The notes under the pieces were generated by a model that saw only the letters and a program-made list of their open reading frames with translations, was not told the DNA's origin and ran no database searches. Positions 36,860 to 46,387 of a stretch of DNA of 64,000 bases are shown piece by piece. This stretch comes from Cupriavidus respiraculi (GTDB lineage: Bacteria > Pseudomonadota > Gammaproteobacteria > Burkholderiales > Burkholderiaceae), in assembly GCF_914271545.1 (NCBI RefSeq), contig NZ_CAJZAH010000002.1, positions 1,116,001-1,180,000 on the forward strand, in the 5' to 3' direction. Within the stretch, counting starts at the first letter, position 1. Every line of letters begins with the position of its first letter. The position numbers were made by a program, and so were the translations under genes.

Positions 36860-37257
36860 GCAAGCTCGGGAGAATGACGTCTATCGGGATGCACGCCCGC
36901 CGGCTCGAAGGCAAGCGGCCAGCGTGTCGGCGTCAGCCTAATGAAGACGTTCCCTCAGGCTTGCAGAAAATCAACAGAGACGGGCGATTCTCGCCATCGA
37001 GAATCGAATGGATTTGTCGAATGTGAGCGCGACGGCGCTGTCGTATTGAGAATTGTCTTATTGGCAGCGCGACCGGATGGTGGCAGCGGTGCCTTCTGGA
37101 CCTCGCCAGTCCCTTCGCGCGGACATTCATTATTTTTGAACGATCAATTGCAATCCAGACCATCCCGCCGCCTCGCCGACGGCATATTCTTCAGTCCATG
37201 GAACAACAACGCAGCGAACCGAAGGGTTCTCTCAATTTAAACGACCTGGAGAAAATC
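36860..37257. other. Divergent intergenic region upstream of the WYL and repeat-protein genes (398 bp)
   Basis: This region has a lower GC content than its flanks, with AT-rich patches around 37030-37070 and 37125-37150. No open frame looks coding. It holds a perfect 9-bp inverted repeat (36985-37006). I find no consensus sigma-70 promoter pair for either flanking gene. Confidence 0.5.
36985..37006. repeat. Inverted repeat, candidate operator
   Basis: CGATTCTCG and CGAGAATCG flank CCAT, a perfect 9-bp dyad with 4-bp centre, 126 bp from the WYL start and 252 bp from the exported repeat protein. The geometry suits a dimeric regulator; autoregulation by the WYL protein is an inference. Confidence 0.5.
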
Positions 37258-37533
37258 ATGACCGTCACCACCACCCGCCTCGTCCTCAGCGCTGCCATCG
37301 CCGGCGCCGCGCTGCTCTCGCTCAATTCGGTGTTCGCCGCCGACGCCCGCACCCACGCCGGCGACAACTATGGCTATGTCTATCGCACGGTGGATGCCTA
37401 CACGGACGGCGCCCGCAAGGTCGACGCGTTCACCGATGGCGCCCGCCAGGCCGATCCCTTCACCGACGGCGCCCGCGAGCGCGACGCGTTCTCGGAAGGC
37501 GCCCGCACGGCCGGCCGGGATTTCCGGGAATAA
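37258..37533 (+). CDS. Small exported protein of decapeptide repeats
   Basis: A 91-residue exported protein of unknown family. Signal peptide TTTRLVLSAAIAGAALLSLNSVFAAD, then a short linker and four tandem units of ten residues: DAYTDGARKV, DAFTDGARQA, DPFTDGARER and DAFSEGARTA. Each carries D-x-[FY]-[TS]-[DE]-G-A-R. The charge pattern (acidic-aromatic-Gly-Ala-Arg) repeats exactly, and near-identical codons suggest recent duplication. The ATG at 37258 has GGAG upstream; the longer frame lacks a leader. A 33-residue membrane peptide gene follows. Confidence 0.75.
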   Translation: MTVTTTRLVLSAAIAGAALLSLNSVFAADARTHAGDNYGYVYRTVDAYTDGARKVDAFTDGARQADPFTDGARERDAFSEGARTAGRDFRE

Positions 37534-37573
37534 GGCCGGACCGGCCGCCACCCATCGCTTGGGAGCAAACACC

Positions 37574-37675
37574 ATGACCTTGCGGGATAGCGCGTTTATC
37601 GTCGCGGGCTGGATGGGCGCCTGCCTGCTCAGCGGCTGGCTGGTCGCGTTCGCGGCCGGGCTGGCGCGGGCCTGA
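37574..37675 (+). CDS. 33-residue single-span membrane protein
   Basis: A tiny open frame starting at ATG 37574 with GGGAG eight bases upstream. Apart from the first seven residues (MTLRDSA) it is one hydrophobic segment (FIVAGWMGACLLSGWLVAFA) ending GLARA. It lies 40 bp after the repeat protein on the same strand. Coding is plausible but not proven at this size. Confidence 0.45.
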   Translation: MTLRDSAFIVAGWMGACLLSGWLVAFAAGLARA

Positions 37676-37702
37676 AGCCGCCACCGGCCCCGGCGCTCGG
37701 CG

Positions 37703-38806
37703 CTAGCCGGCGGGCACGAAGCGCGGCGCGGCATTGGCGCGATGCGCCTCGCCGCCGGCATGCGGGGCGCTGCGAAACACGCCGCGGGCGACGTTGTGCG
37801 GATGGCGCGCGGCTTCGTCCAGCGTGAGCACGGGCGCGAAGCACACGTCCGTGCCTTCGAGCAACTCGCACCACTCGCCGCTGGGCCGTGTGGCGATCAG
37901 CGCTGCGATGCGCGATTTCAGCGCCGGCCATTGCGCGCGATCGTACTGGGCGGAAGCGTCGACATCGTGCAGGCCCAGCTTGTCGAGCAACAGCCGGTAG
38001 AACTGCGGCTCCAGCGCGCCAAGCGTGATGGCGCGGCCATCGGCGCAGCGGTAGACGTCGTAGAACGGCGAATCGTGGAAGGGACTCGGGACGGCACCGC
38101 CCACCGTGCCGGCGGCCTGGGCCACTTGCAGCAGCGAACCGAGCATCGCGGCGATATCGGTGATGGCGGCGTCGATCACGCAGCCCTGCCCGCTCTGGCG
38201 CGCATGCAGCACGCCGCTGGCGATGCCGAAGGCCAGACCCAGCGCGCCGACCGCATCGCCCAGCACGGTGGGAGGCGTCACGGGCATCGCCCCGTCCCGA
38301 CCGGCGAAGGCCAGCAGCCCGGTCAGCGCGATGTAGTTCAGATCGTGCCCTGCGCTGGCCGCCAGGGGACCGTGCTGGCCCCATCCCGTCATGCGGCCGT
38401 AGACGAGGGCGGGATTGCGGCCGTGGCAGACCTCGGGCCCGAGACCGAGCCGCTCCATCGCGCCGGGCCGCAGTCCCTCGATCAGCGCATCCGCGTCGGC
38501 GATCAGGTCCAGCGCGGCCTCGATCCCGGCCGGCGTCTTCAGGTCCAGCTTCACCACCCGCTTGCCATGCTCGATGGCGATCTCGTCGGGCACCTCGCTG
38601 ATGCGCAGCACCCGGCGCGCGTCCGGCGCCACCGGCCGGGCCACCAGCACGACGTCGGCACCCAGTCCGACCAGCATCGCCCCGCACAGCGGTCCGGGCC
38701 CGATGCCCTCGAATTCCACCACGCGCACGCCACGCAGCGGCTTCAGCCCTCCGCCCGCCTGTCCTGTTCCCATCGTCGCCGCCTCGGTCATTCCGTCTCC
38801 TGTCAT
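37703..38806 (-). CDS. Alpha-methylacyl-CoA racemase family protein (CoA-transferase family III fold)
   Basis: A 367-residue member of the CaiB/Frc fold that matches the racemase subgroup better than the transferases. Catalytic candidates align with the known AMACR residues: His154 in GHDLNYIAL, Asp184 in LGDAVGALG and Glu266 in ALEPQFY; PFYDVYRCADGR is also typical. The expected reaction is 2-methylacyl-CoA epimerisation in branched fatty acid or sterol side-chain degradation. No partner beta-oxidation genes are nearby. The start is uncertain among Met1, Met6 and Met12. Confidence 0.83.
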   Translation of the reverse strand: MTGDGMTEAATMGTGQAGGGLKPLRGVRVVEFEGIGPGPLCGAMLVGLGADVVLVARPVAPDARRVLRISEVPDEIAIEHGKRVVKLDLKTPAGIEAALDLIADADALIEGLRPGAMERLGLGPEVCHGRNPALVYGRMTGWGQHGPLAASAGHDLNYIALTGLLAFAGRDGAMPVTPPTVLGDAVGALGLAFGIASGVLHARQSGQGCVIDAAITDIAAMLGSLLQVAQAAGTVGGAVPSPFHDSPFYDVYRCADGRAITLGALEPQFYRLLLDKLGLHDVDASAQYDRAQWPALKSRIAALIATRPSGEWCELLEGTDVCFAPVLTLDEAARHPHNVARGVFRSAPHAGGEAHRANAAPRFVPAG

Positions 38807-38958
38807 GGTCCGGGTACCGGCGCCCGCCCGCGGGACGGTTGCCAGCCCGTCCCCATGCTAGAGGCGAACGCAGCGCCTCACAATGGCAGAAACGGACAGC
38901 GGGATTGGCGGCGGCAAACTGTAATGCAACCTCCGGCCGACGAGAAAGTCACACCGAT

Positions 38959-38972
38959 TTGATCTGGATCGT
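38959..38972 (+). promoter_or_regulatory. Candidate FNR/Anr site upstream of uspA
   Basis: TTGATCTGGATCGT matches eight of ten fixed bases of the FNR box TTGAT-N4-ATCAA. CATCAT at 38995-39000 would be a -10 box at the distance expected for a class II activator site centred near -41.5, and the uspA ATG is 130 bp from the site. Inference only. Confidence 0.4.
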
Positions 38973-39101
38973 GGCGAGGCCGCGCCGTGGGTGCCATCAT
39001 GGTGTCAGGAAGCGGCCCGTTCCCGATGCCGGTCCGGTGGCCATCGGCGTTCCCGCCGAGGGCATGACAACGTGCACAAACCCGCCAAGGAGATTCTCGC
39101 C

Positions 39102-39539
39102 ATGACCAATATCGTCCTCGCCACCGACGGCTCGCCCTTCAGCGACGCCGCAGCGCGTGCCATTGTCGAAGGGAAGTTGCTGCAACCGGGATTCACGGTG
39201 CATGTGGTGCACGTGGCGCCGGAAGTCACCGGGCAAGTGCGCGCCTTCGTCAGCAAAGACGCCATCGACGACTGGCACCGTGAGGAAAGCGAGAAAGCCA
39301 TGAAGTCGGTATGCGACATCCTTGCCGCCGGCCAGGTTCCGGTGCAGACCCACGCCCTGCATGGCTTTCCGTCGGAACGCATCGTCGAGCAGGCCCGCGC
39401 GCTGAATGCCGAGGCCATCGTGATGGGCACCCATGGACGCGGCTCGTTCTTCGACGCGGTACTCGGCTCGGTGGCCGGGCGCGTGCTGGCCAGCGCGCCG
39501 TGTCCGGTGGTGCTGGTCAAGGCGCCGGACCGGAAGTAA
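39102..39539 (+). CDS. Universal stress protein UspA family
   Basis: A 145-residue cytosolic USP, likely ATP-binding. It starts MTNIVLATDGSPFSDAAARA and carries the nucleotide motif GTHGRGSFFDAVLGSVAGRV near residues 108-127 (G-2X-G-9X-G-S pattern), followed by SAPCPVVLV. The ATG at 39102 follows AAGGAG; the longer frame upstream lies across the presumed promoter. Such proteins in Burkholderiaceae are often induced under oxygen limitation, which would fit the FNR-like box upstream. Confidence 0.92.
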   Translation: MTNIVLATDGSPFSDAAARAIVEGKLLQPGFTVHVVHVAPEVTGQVRAFVSKDAIDDWHREESEKAMKSVCDILAAGQVPVQTHALHGFPSERIVEQARALNAEAIVMGTHGRGSFFDAVLGSVAGRVLASAPCPVVLVKAPDRK

Positions 39540-39586
39540 CCGCCGGCAGACCGAAGCAGCAGGTAGTCGCGCCGCCGCCGCGTCCG

Positions 39587-40621
39587 CTACACGGGCCAGA
39601 GCGGCGGCTCGTCCATCAGCGCGATCTGCTCGCGCAGCTCCAGGATGCGGTCCTGCCAGTAGCGGTCGGTGCCGAACCAGGGAAACGCCGCCGGAAACGC
39701 GGGATCGTCCCAGCGGCTGGCGAGCCAGGCACTGTAGTGCAGCAGCCGCAGCGTGCGCAGCGCCTCGATCAGATACAGCTCGCGGGGGTTGAAGTCCGCG
39801 AAGTCCTCGTAGCCCGCCAGCACATCGGCAAGCTGGCTCTGCATGGCGGCGCGGTCGCCTTCCAGCAGCATCCACAAGTCCTGCACTGCGGGCCCCATGC
39901 GGCTATCGTCGAAGTCCACGAAATGCGGTCCGGGCGTGCCGGTGCGCGCATCCGCCTCATCGATCCACAGCACATTGCCGCGGTGACAATCGCCATGCAG
40001 GCGCAGCATGCCGACGTCGCCGGCACGGTCATAGCAGCGCCGCACGCCTTCCAGCGCCAGATCCGCGGCGGCCTGCCACGCGGGCAGCAGCTCGCGCGGA
40101 ATGCATGACTGCGCCAGCAGCCAGTCGCGCGGCGCCACGCCAAAGCTTTCGATATTCAGATAAGGCCGCGCCTGATAGGGCTGTGTGGCCCCGACGGCGT
40201 GGATGCGGCCGACGAACCGGCCCAGCCACGTCAGCGTGTCCGGGCGGTCGAGTTCGGGCCCCCGTCCGCCGCAGCGCGGGAACACCGCGAAGCGGAAGCC
40301 CTGATGCGTGTGCAAAGTCGTGCCGGCGACCTCGATCGCCGGCACGGCCGGGATCTCGGCGTCGGCCAGCTGGCGCACGAATGCATGCTCTTCGAGAATC
40401 GCCGCATCGGACCACCGGCCCGGCCGGTAGAACTTGACGATGACGGGCGCGGCCTGGTCGATGCCAACCTGCCACACGCGGTTCTCGTAGCTGTTGAGGG
40501 CGAGCAGCCGGCCGTCCGGCTCGAAGCCGGCGGCATCGAGCGCATCCAGTATCGCGTCAGGCGTCAGCCCCGCATAGGGGGCCGCGGCGCCCTCACCGGG
40601 GACGGAAGGATCGGTCGGCAT
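39587..40621 (-). CDS. srkA: Stress response kinase A (RdoA/YihE), Ser/Thr kinase
   Basis: A cytosolic kinase-like protein of 344 residues in the APH/choline kinase fold, homologous to E. coli SrkA, which protects against oxidative and envelope-stress-induced death. The catalytic loop LHGDCHRGNVLW and the metal-binding VDFDDSRMGPAVQDLW are intact; the N-terminal ALNSYENRVWQVG replaces the P-loop. Convergent with uspA, 47 bp away. It lies 29 bp downstream of... the rhlE side upstream is separated from it by the rhlE stop (40651), both reading leftward. Confidence 0.9.
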   Translation of the reverse strand: MPTDPSVPGEGAAAPYAGLTPDAILDALDAAGFEPDGRLLALNSYENRVWQVGIDQAAPVIVKFYRPGRWSDAAILEEHAFVRQLADAEIPAVPAIEVAGTTLHTHQGFRFAVFPRCGGRGPELDRPDTLTWLGRFVGRIHAVGATQPYQARPYLNIESFGVAPRDWLLAQSCIPRELLPAWQAAADLALEGVRRCYDRAGDVGMLRLHGDCHRGNVLWIDEADARTGTPGPHFVDFDDSRMGPAVQDLWMLLEGDRAAMQSQLADVLAGYEDFADFNPRELYLIEALRTLRLLHYSAWLASRWDDPAFPAAFPWFGTDRYWQDRILELREQIALMDEPPLWPV

Positions 40622-40650
40622 CGCGCTGCTCGTCTCGGGCGCCCGGCGCC

Positions 40651-42243
40651 TCAGGAACCGTGGCGCGGGCGCTGGCCGCCCAGCAGTGCCGCCTGCGGCG
40701 CAGGCTTGCGCGCGCGCGCCTGCACGGGCGCACCGTCCTGACCGGCACGCGTCTGCGGGGAAGCGCCGCGGTTGCCGTTGGCCGAGGTGTTCGGCTTGCC
40801 GTTGCCCTGGCCGTTGCGCTGGCCATTGCCACCACCGTTGCCGCCGTTACTGCCATTGCGCGGTCCGCCTTGCGCCGCGCGGGGGCTGGCGCCTTCCGCA
40901 GCGCGCTCGCGCCGCTGGCCCGGCACCGCCGCTGCGGCCTGGGCTTGGCCACGACCCTGGGGGGGACGCGGGGCGCGTTCCTGGCGCCGCTGGCCGCCGG
41001 CATCGGCAGACCCGGCACCGCGACCCTGCGACTGGCCGCGTCCGCCGCCATTCTGGCCGCGGGATTGCCGGCCCTTCTGGATCGGCTCGGGCGCGATGGT
41101 CGGGTCGACCTCGAAACCCGGAATCACGGTCTGCTCCAGCTGGCGCTTGATCAGCCGTTCGATATCGCGCAGCAGGCCGTGCTCGTCCACGCAGACCAGC
41201 GAGATCGCCTCCCCTTCGGCGCCGGCGCGGCCAGTGCGGCCGATGCGGTGCACGTAGTCTTCCGGCACGTTGGGCAGATCGTAGTTGACCACGTGCGGCA
41301 GCTGGTCGATGTCGATGCCGCGCGCGGCGATATCGGTGGCGATCAGCAGGCGCAGCGTGCCGGCCTTGAATTCGGTCAGCGCGCGCGTGCGGGCCGACTG
41401 GCTCTTGTTGCCATGGATCGCCAGCGCGGACAGGCCGTCGCGCGTCAGCTGCTCGGCGAGCCGGTTGGCGCCGTGCTTGGTGCGGGTAAAGACCAGCACC
41501 TGGTGCCAGTCGTTCTCGCGCACCAGGTGCGCCAGCAGATCGCGCTTGCGTTCGCGGTCCACCGGGTAGACCCGCTGCGCTACCGTTTCCGCCGTGGTAT
41601 TGCGGCGCGCGACCTCGATCGACGCCGGGTTGTCCAGCAGGCGGTCGGCCAGCGCGCGGATCTCGTCGGAGAACGTCGCGGAGAACAGCAGGTTCTGGCG
41701 CTTGGGCGGCAGGATGTTGAGAATCTTGCGGATATCGTGGATGAAGCCCATGTCGAGCATGCGGTCGGCTTCATCGAGCACCAGCATTTCGACCTGCGAC
41801 AGATCGATGGTCCGCTGCGACACGTGGTCCAGCAGGCGACCCGGGGTGGCCACCACGATATCGACGCCGCGCTTGAGCTGCTCGATCTGCGGATTGATGC
41901 CGACGCCGCCGAACATCGCCATCGAACGCAGCTTCACGTACTTGCCATAGTTGCGCACGCTTTCCTCGACCTGCGCGGCAAGCTCGCGCGTCGGGGTCAG
42001 GACCAGGGCGCGCACGGGTGCGCGGGGGCCGCGGGCGGCCGGTGCGGATTCGGCGAGCAGCTGCAGCATCGGCAGGGTGAAACCGGCGGTCTTGCCGGTG
42101 CCGGTCTGCGCGCCGGCCAGCAGGTCGCCCCCTTTGAGGATGGCGGGAATGGCCTGCGCTTGAATGGGGGTGGGCGTGGTGTAGCCTTGTTCGGCCACGG
42201 CACGCACGAGCTTGTCGGACAAGCCCAAATCGGAAAAGGACAT
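40651..42243 (-). CDS. rhlE: DEAD-box ATP-dependent RNA helicase RhlE
   Basis: An RNA helicase of 530 residues acting in ribosome assembly and RNA decay. Helicase core 1-380: Q motif ([14 protein letters not shown]), Walker [13 protein letters not shown] in [11 protein letters not shown] in FSATFS, and [10 protein letters not shown]. From about 385 on the tail is low-complexity, rich in Gly, Asn, Gln and Arg (for example [18 protein letters not shown]), an RNA-binding extension prone to condensates. The ATG at 42243 starts the family N-terminus MSFSDLGLS. Expression ends close to srkA (29 bp), so srkA may be co-transcribed. Confidence 0.93.
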   Translation of the reverse strand: MSFSDLGLSDKLVRAVAEQGYTTPTPIQAQAIPAILKGGDLLAGAQTGTGKTAGFTLPMLQLLAESAPAARGPRAPVRALVLTPTRELAAQVEESVRNYGKYVKLRSMAMFGGVGINPQIEQLKRGVDIVVATPGRLLDHVSQRTIDLSQVEMLVLDEADRMLDMGFIHDIRKILNILPPKRQNLLFSATFSDEIRALADRLLDNPASIEVARRNTTAETVAQRVYPVDRERKRDLLAHLVRENDWHQVLVFTRTKHGANRLAEQLTRDGLSALAIHGNKSQSARTRALTEFKAGTLRLLIATDIAARGIDIDQLPHVVNYDLPNVPEDYVHRIGRTGRAGAEGEAISLVCVDEHGLLRDIERLIKRQLEQTVIPGFEVDPTIAPEPIQKGRQSRGQNGGGRGQSQGRGAGSADAGGQRRQERAPRPPQGRGQAQAAAAVPGQRRERAAEGASPRAAQGGPRNGSNGGNGGGNGQRNGQGNGKPNTSANGNRGASPQTRAGQDGAPVQARARKPAPQAALLGGQRPRHGS

Positions 42244-42521
42244 GGAATGACGCTTCGGCCGTCCTTGCGCACGAGGTGCGCCCAATCGCGAAGACGGCGT
42301 GGGTAGTAGGAGCCGGTGCCAGCCAGAGCGGCCGGGACCGGGGAAACGAGGCGACTGCCCCTCGCTCCACAGCAGGAAAGGCCCGTAGTGTAACAGCCCG
42401 GGCATTTGCGCACAGACAGCCGCAGGATCCCGGTATTCCGGCATGCCGCACGGCACCGGCGCAGCGCCGCGCCCGGGGTAGAATAGCGCCCTGCCGCCAC
42501 CTGTCCCCGCTGGAGAACGCC

Positions 42522-42896
42522 ATGCCCGCTGGCCGCGCCGCGCGCCCGCCCAAGCTAGCCGCCACCGCGCTGTCGGCGGCGGCAATATCCGCCGCCCTGC
42601 TGTGGGGCGCAACCGCGCTGGCCCAGCCCGTGCGTGCCATCCCCGCCGACGCGCCGCGCGCCGAGCTGGTGCTGGCGACCCCCACGGCGGCGGCGCCCCA
42701 GACCGCGATGCTGGACGGCAAGCCGTTCGGCGTCGCGCCGGGGCTGCGCCTGTTCGGGCCCGACAATCAGCTGCTTTCCACCGTCGCGGTGGCGCAGCGC
42801 AAGCTCGCGGTCCGCTACAAGCTCGACCTGTACGGCCAACTGCTGACCGCCTGGGTATTGAGCGAACAGGAACAGAAGGCGACACCGGCGCGGTAG
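42522..42896 (+). CDS. Small exported protein of unknown function
   Basis: A 124-residue protein with a signal peptide ([24 protein letters not shown]). The mature part is about 90 residues with a segment likely to be beta-stranded ([20 protein letters not shown], then [20 protein letters not shown]). No cysteines or catalytic motifs. The ATG at 42522 has GGAGA upstream. Family not recognised. It lies 278 bp from the divergent rhlE and 99 bp upstream of miaB. Confidence 0.65.
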   Translation: MPAGRAARPPKLAATALSAAAISAALLWGATALAQPVRAIPADAPRAELVLATPTAAAPQTAMLDGKPFGVAPGLRLFGPDNQLLSTVAVAQRKLAVRYKLDLYGQLLTAWVLSEQEQKATPAR

Positions 42897-42995
42897 CCGC
42901 CACCGACCAATCGGGCCGTCACCGGCCCTTGCATATCCATCCCGCAGTACCTGAAGCACCCTGATGCCCCCAGGTCAACCACTGAGATCGGCACC

Positions 42996-44402
42996 ATGAA
43001 CGACACCCTCGACACCCACGCCGCGGCCGGCACGGCCCCCGCTCCCAAGAAGATCTTCATCAAGACCTACGGCTGCCAGATGAACGAGTACGACTCGGAC
43101 AAGATGGTGGACGTGCTCCATGCCAGCGAAGGCCTGGAGAAGACGGACAAGGTCGAGGACGCGGACGTGATCCTCTTCAACACCTGCTCGGTCCGCGAAA
43201 AGGCGCAGGAGAAGGTGTTCTCCGAACTGGGACGCATGAAGGCGCTCAAGGCCCTGAAGCCGGACCTGGTGATCGGCGTGGGCGGCTGCGTGGCAAGCCA
43301 GGAAGGCGCCGCGATCGTCTCGCGGGCGCCGTATGTCGACGTGGTGTTCGGCCCGCAGACGCTGCACCGCCTGCCCGACATGATCGCGCGCCGCCGCCGC
43401 ACCGGCCATTCGCAGGTCGATATCTCGTTCCCGGAGATCGAAAAGTTCGATCATCTGCCGCCGGCCCGGGTGGAAGGCCCCAGCGCCTTCGTCTCCATCA
43501 TGGAAGGCTGCTCGAAGTACTGCAGCTACTGCGTGGTGCCCTATACCCGGGGCGAGGAAGTCTCGCGTCCGTTCGAGGACGTGCTGGCGGAGGTCGCGGG
43601 CCTGGCCGACCAGGGCGTGCGCGAGGTGACGCTGCTCGGGCAGAACGTCAACGCGTATCGCGGCGCGATGGGCGGCACCAGCGAGATCGCGGACTTCGCG
43701 CTGCTGATCGAGTACGTCGCGGAAATCCCCGGCATCGAGCGCATCCGCTACACCACGAGCCATCCCAAGGAATTCACCGCGCGCCTGATCGAGACCTACG
43801 CGCGCGTGCCCAAGCTGGTCAATCATCTGCACCTGCCCGTGCAGCATGCCTCCGACCGCATCCTGATGGCGATGAAGCGCGGCTACAGCGTGCTCGAATA
43901 CAAGAGCATCATCCGCAAGCTGCGCGCGATCCGGCCCGGCATGTCGATGTCCTCGGACTTCATCGTGGGCTTTCCCGGCGAGACCGACGCGGACTTCGAG
44001 AAGCTGATGGCCATGATCGAGGAGATCGGCTACGACACGTCGTTCTCCTTCATCTTCAGCCCGCGCCCCGGCACGCCGGCGGCCAACCTGCACGATGACA
44101 CGCCGCACGAGGTCAAGCTCGCGCGACTGCAGCGCCTGCAGGCGACCATCGAGGAAAACGTGCAGCGGATCAGCCGCGGCATGGTCGGCAGCGTGCAGCG
44201 TATCCTGGTCGAAGGCCCGGCGCGCAAGGACCCGACGGAACTGCACGGCCGCACCGAGAACAATCGGGTGGTCAATTTCGCGCTGCCGGGCGTGCCGCAG
44301 GCCGGCCGCGACCGGCTGATCGGACAGATGGTCGATGTCACCATCACGGAAGCCTTCCCGCACTCGCTGCGCGGCGACATCGTCGTGCGCGGCCAGGACT
44401 GA
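42996..44402 (+). CDS. miaB: tRNA-2-methylthio-N6-dimethylallyladenosine synthase
   Basis: A radical-SAM methylthiotransferase that converts i6A37 to ms2i6A37 in tRNAs reading codons starting with U. The 468-residue protein has the UPF0004 domain cysteines ([31 protein letters not shown]), the SAM cluster motif CSKYCSYC and a C-terminal TRAM domain (about 405-465). It opens the conserved miaB-ybeZ-ybeY-ybeX-lnt cluster. Confidence 0.96.
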   Translation: MNDTLDTHAAAGTAPAPKKIFIKTYGCQMNEYDSDKMVDVLHASEGLEKTDKVEDADVILFNTCSVREKAQEKVFSELGRMKALKALKPDLVIGVGGCVASQEGAAIVSRAPYVDVVFGPQTLHRLPDMIARRRRTGHSQVDISFPEIEKFDHLPPARVEGPSAFVSIMEGCSKYCSYCVVPYTRGEEVSRPFEDVLAEVAGLADQGVREVTLLGQNVNAYRGAMGGTSEIADFALLIEYVAEIPGIERIRYTTSHPKEFTARLIETYARVPKLVNHLHLPVQHASDRILMAMKRGYSVLEYKSIIRKLRAIRPGMSMSSDFIVGFPGETDADFEKLMAMIEEIGYDTSFSFIFSPRPGTPAANLHDDTPHEVKLARLQRLQATIEENVQRISRGMVGSVQRILVEGPARKDPTELHGRTENNRVVNFALPGVPQAGRDRLIGQMVDVTITEAFPHSLRGDIVVRGQD

Positions 44403-44473
44403 GCACTGGCTTGAAGCCACGCCGGCAAACCCAAGCGGGGCGCACGCCCCGACGACTGGAGACTACCGCTTCG

Positions 44474-45469
44474 ATGAAAACGCCCTCCGCGGAATTCGTC
44501 GCTCCGAAAGACGACAACAACCGCCTGCAGAACCTGTGCGGGCCGCTCGACGAAAACCTGCGCCAGGTCGAACAGGCGCTCGATGTCACCATCCAGCGCC
44601 GCGGCCACCGGATGACGGTGCGCGGCGCCAACGCCCGCGACGCCGCCACCGCGCTGGAGCGGTTCTACAACCAGGCGCAGACCCCGCTGTCGATCGACGA
44701 CGTGCAGCTCGGCCTGGTCGAGACGCGCCAGTTCAGCGCGCACGGCGCCTCGCTGCCCGAAGGCGCGGCAGACGACGACGGCGGCGAGGACGATGAATCG
44801 CCGGTGCTGCACACCCGCCGCAGCGGCCTGCATGGTCGTACCGTGGCGCAGCGCGACTACCTGCGCAAGATCCTGTCGCACGACCTGACCATGGGCATCG
44901 GGCCGGCCGGCACGGGCAAGACCTATCTGGCGGTAGCCTGCGCCGTCGACGCGCTCGAGCGCGACGCGGTCAAGCGCATCGTGCTGACGCGGCCCGCGGT
45001 GGAAGCCGGCGAGCGCCTGGGCTTCCTGCCCGGCGACCTGGCGCAGAAGGTCGATCCGTATCTGCGGCCGCTGTACGACGCGCTGTACGACCTGCTCGGC
45101 TACGACCGCACGCAGAAGATGTTCGAGCGCCAGATGATCGAGATCGCCCCGCTCGCCTACATGCGCGGGCGCACGCTGAACCACGCCTTCATCATCCTGG
45201 ACGAGGCCCAGAACACCACGCCGGAGCAGATGAAGATGTTCCTCACGCGCATCGGCTTCGGCTCCAAGGCCGTCATCACCGGCGACACCACGCAGATCGA
45301 CCTGCCGCGCGGCCAGAAGAGCGGGCTGATCGAGGCGCAGCACGTGCTGCGCGACGTGCGCGGTGTAGCCGCCATCCGCTTCACCAGCATCGACGTGGTG
45401 CGCCATCCGCTGGTGGCACGCATCGTCGAGGCTTACGACGAATACCACGCACAGCACAAGGACGCCTGA
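44474..45469 (+). CDS. ybeZ: PhoH-like ATPase YbeZ
   Basis: A P-loop NTPase of 331 residues that works with YbeY in RNA and ribosome maturation. Walker A GPAGTGKT lies near residue 140 and Walker B in [10 protein letters not shown] near 240. The N-terminus has the KH-like region ([20 protein letters not shown] is its central part). I used the ATG at 44474 with TGGAGA upstream rather than 44411, whose first 21 codons are atypical. Its stop is 3 bp before the ybeY start, so the two are coupled. Confidence 0.94.
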   Translation: MKTPSAEFVAPKDDNNRLQNLCGPLDENLRQVEQALDVTIQRRGHRMTVRGANARDAATALERFYNQAQTPLSIDDVQLGLVETRQFSAHGASLPEGAADDDGGEDDESPVLHTRRSGLHGRTVAQRDYLRKILSHDLTMGIGPAGTGKTYLAVACAVDALERDAVKRIVLTRPAVEAGERLGFLPGDLAQKVDPYLRPLYDALYDLLGYDRTQKMFERQMIEIAPLAYMRGRTLNHAFIILDEAQNTTPEQMKMFLTRIGFGSKAVITGDTTQIDLPRGQKSGLIEAQHVLRDVRGVAAIRFTSIDVVRHPLVARIVEAYDEYHAQHKDA

Positions 45470-45471
45470 TC

Positions 45472-46212
45472 TTGACCCGCAACACCCCCTCTTCCGCCAG
45501 CCTCATCCTGTTCGACGCCGAAGGGCGCGCCCGCAAGACCCAGGCGCATGCCGTGCGGCTGCAGCTGGCGGATGGCCGCAGCGTGACCGTGGACCTGTCC
45601 CAGGCCGCAGACGGCGTGGTCTCGCTGCTGGCCGAACATACCGACGAGCGGCAACGGGCCGGCCTGCTGATGCGCCCCGACAGCCACGACGCCGTGTCGG
45701 TCGCCGTGACCGCCACGCCGCTGGTGACGACCACCGGCACGCCGGTCACGCCCCCGGCGCTCGAACTGGACGTCCAGTACGGCGACGGGATCAAGGCCGG
45801 CAAGGGCCTGCCCGCGCGCGGCCGCATCGAGACCTGGCTGCGCTCGGCGCTGTTCGCCGATGCCGAGCTGACCGTGCGCTTCGTCGGGGAGGAAGAAGGC
45901 CGCATGCTCAATCGCAGCTATCGCGGCAAGGACTATCCGACCAATGTGCTGACCTTTGCCTATGCCGAGCAAGAGGACGATCCCGTGGCCGCCGATATCG
46001 TGCTGTGCTGCCCGGTGGTCGAGCGCGAAGCCCGCGAACAGGGCAAGCCGCTGGAAGCGCACTATGCGCACCTGATCGTCCATGGCGCGCTGCACGCGCA
46101 GGGCTACGAGCACGAGGACGACGCCGAAGCGGAAGAGATGGAAGCGATCGAGACCGAGACGCTGCAGGCGCTGGGTTACGCCGACCCGTATCGCGTGCGG
46201 CCGGCGGACTGA
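45472..46212 (+). CDS. ybeY: Endoribonuclease YbeY with N-terminal extension
   Basis: A metal-dependent single-strand endoribonuclease for 16S rRNA 3' end maturation and ribosome quality control. The zinc motif [11 protein letters not shown] is near residues 204-214. The only start after ybeZ is a TTG at 45472, with AAGGA nine bases upstream. That start gives 246 residues: the YbeY domain (from about 96) is preceded by some 95 residues ([15 protein letters not shown], then [12 protein letters not shown]) absent from E. coli YbeY (155). The extension looks like a real small beta-rich unit, not random sequence. Confidence 0.9.
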   Translation: MTRNTPSSASLILFDAEGRARKTQAHAVRLQLADGRSVTVDLSQAADGVVSLLAEHTDERQRAGLLMRPDSHDAVSVAVTATPLVTTTGTPVTPPALELDVQYGDGIKAGKGLPARGRIETWLRSALFADAELTVRFVGEEEGRMLNRSYRGKDYPTNVLTFAYAEQEDDPVAADIVLCCPVVEREAREQGKPLEAHYAHLIVHGALHAQGYEHEDDAEAEEMEAIETETLQALGYADPYRVRPAD

Positions 46213-46387
46213 GCGGCATGGCGGGGAAAGGGACGACGCGGGGAGAAACGGGGAAGCGAGGGTCCGGCATGCGCACCGGGCGCCGCTTGCCGGCGCGCTG
46301 GCCGGCTGCGCCCGGCCGAACCCGTCACGGAACGGCAGGTCAATTAGTGTATCCTTCCTGCGGTATCCACCACGCGCTAACCGCGCC

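Noticed and set aside
44474-45469. Phosphate-starvation gene phoH
   Set aside because: The P-loop family is shared, but the position between miaB and ybeY identifies it as ybeZ.
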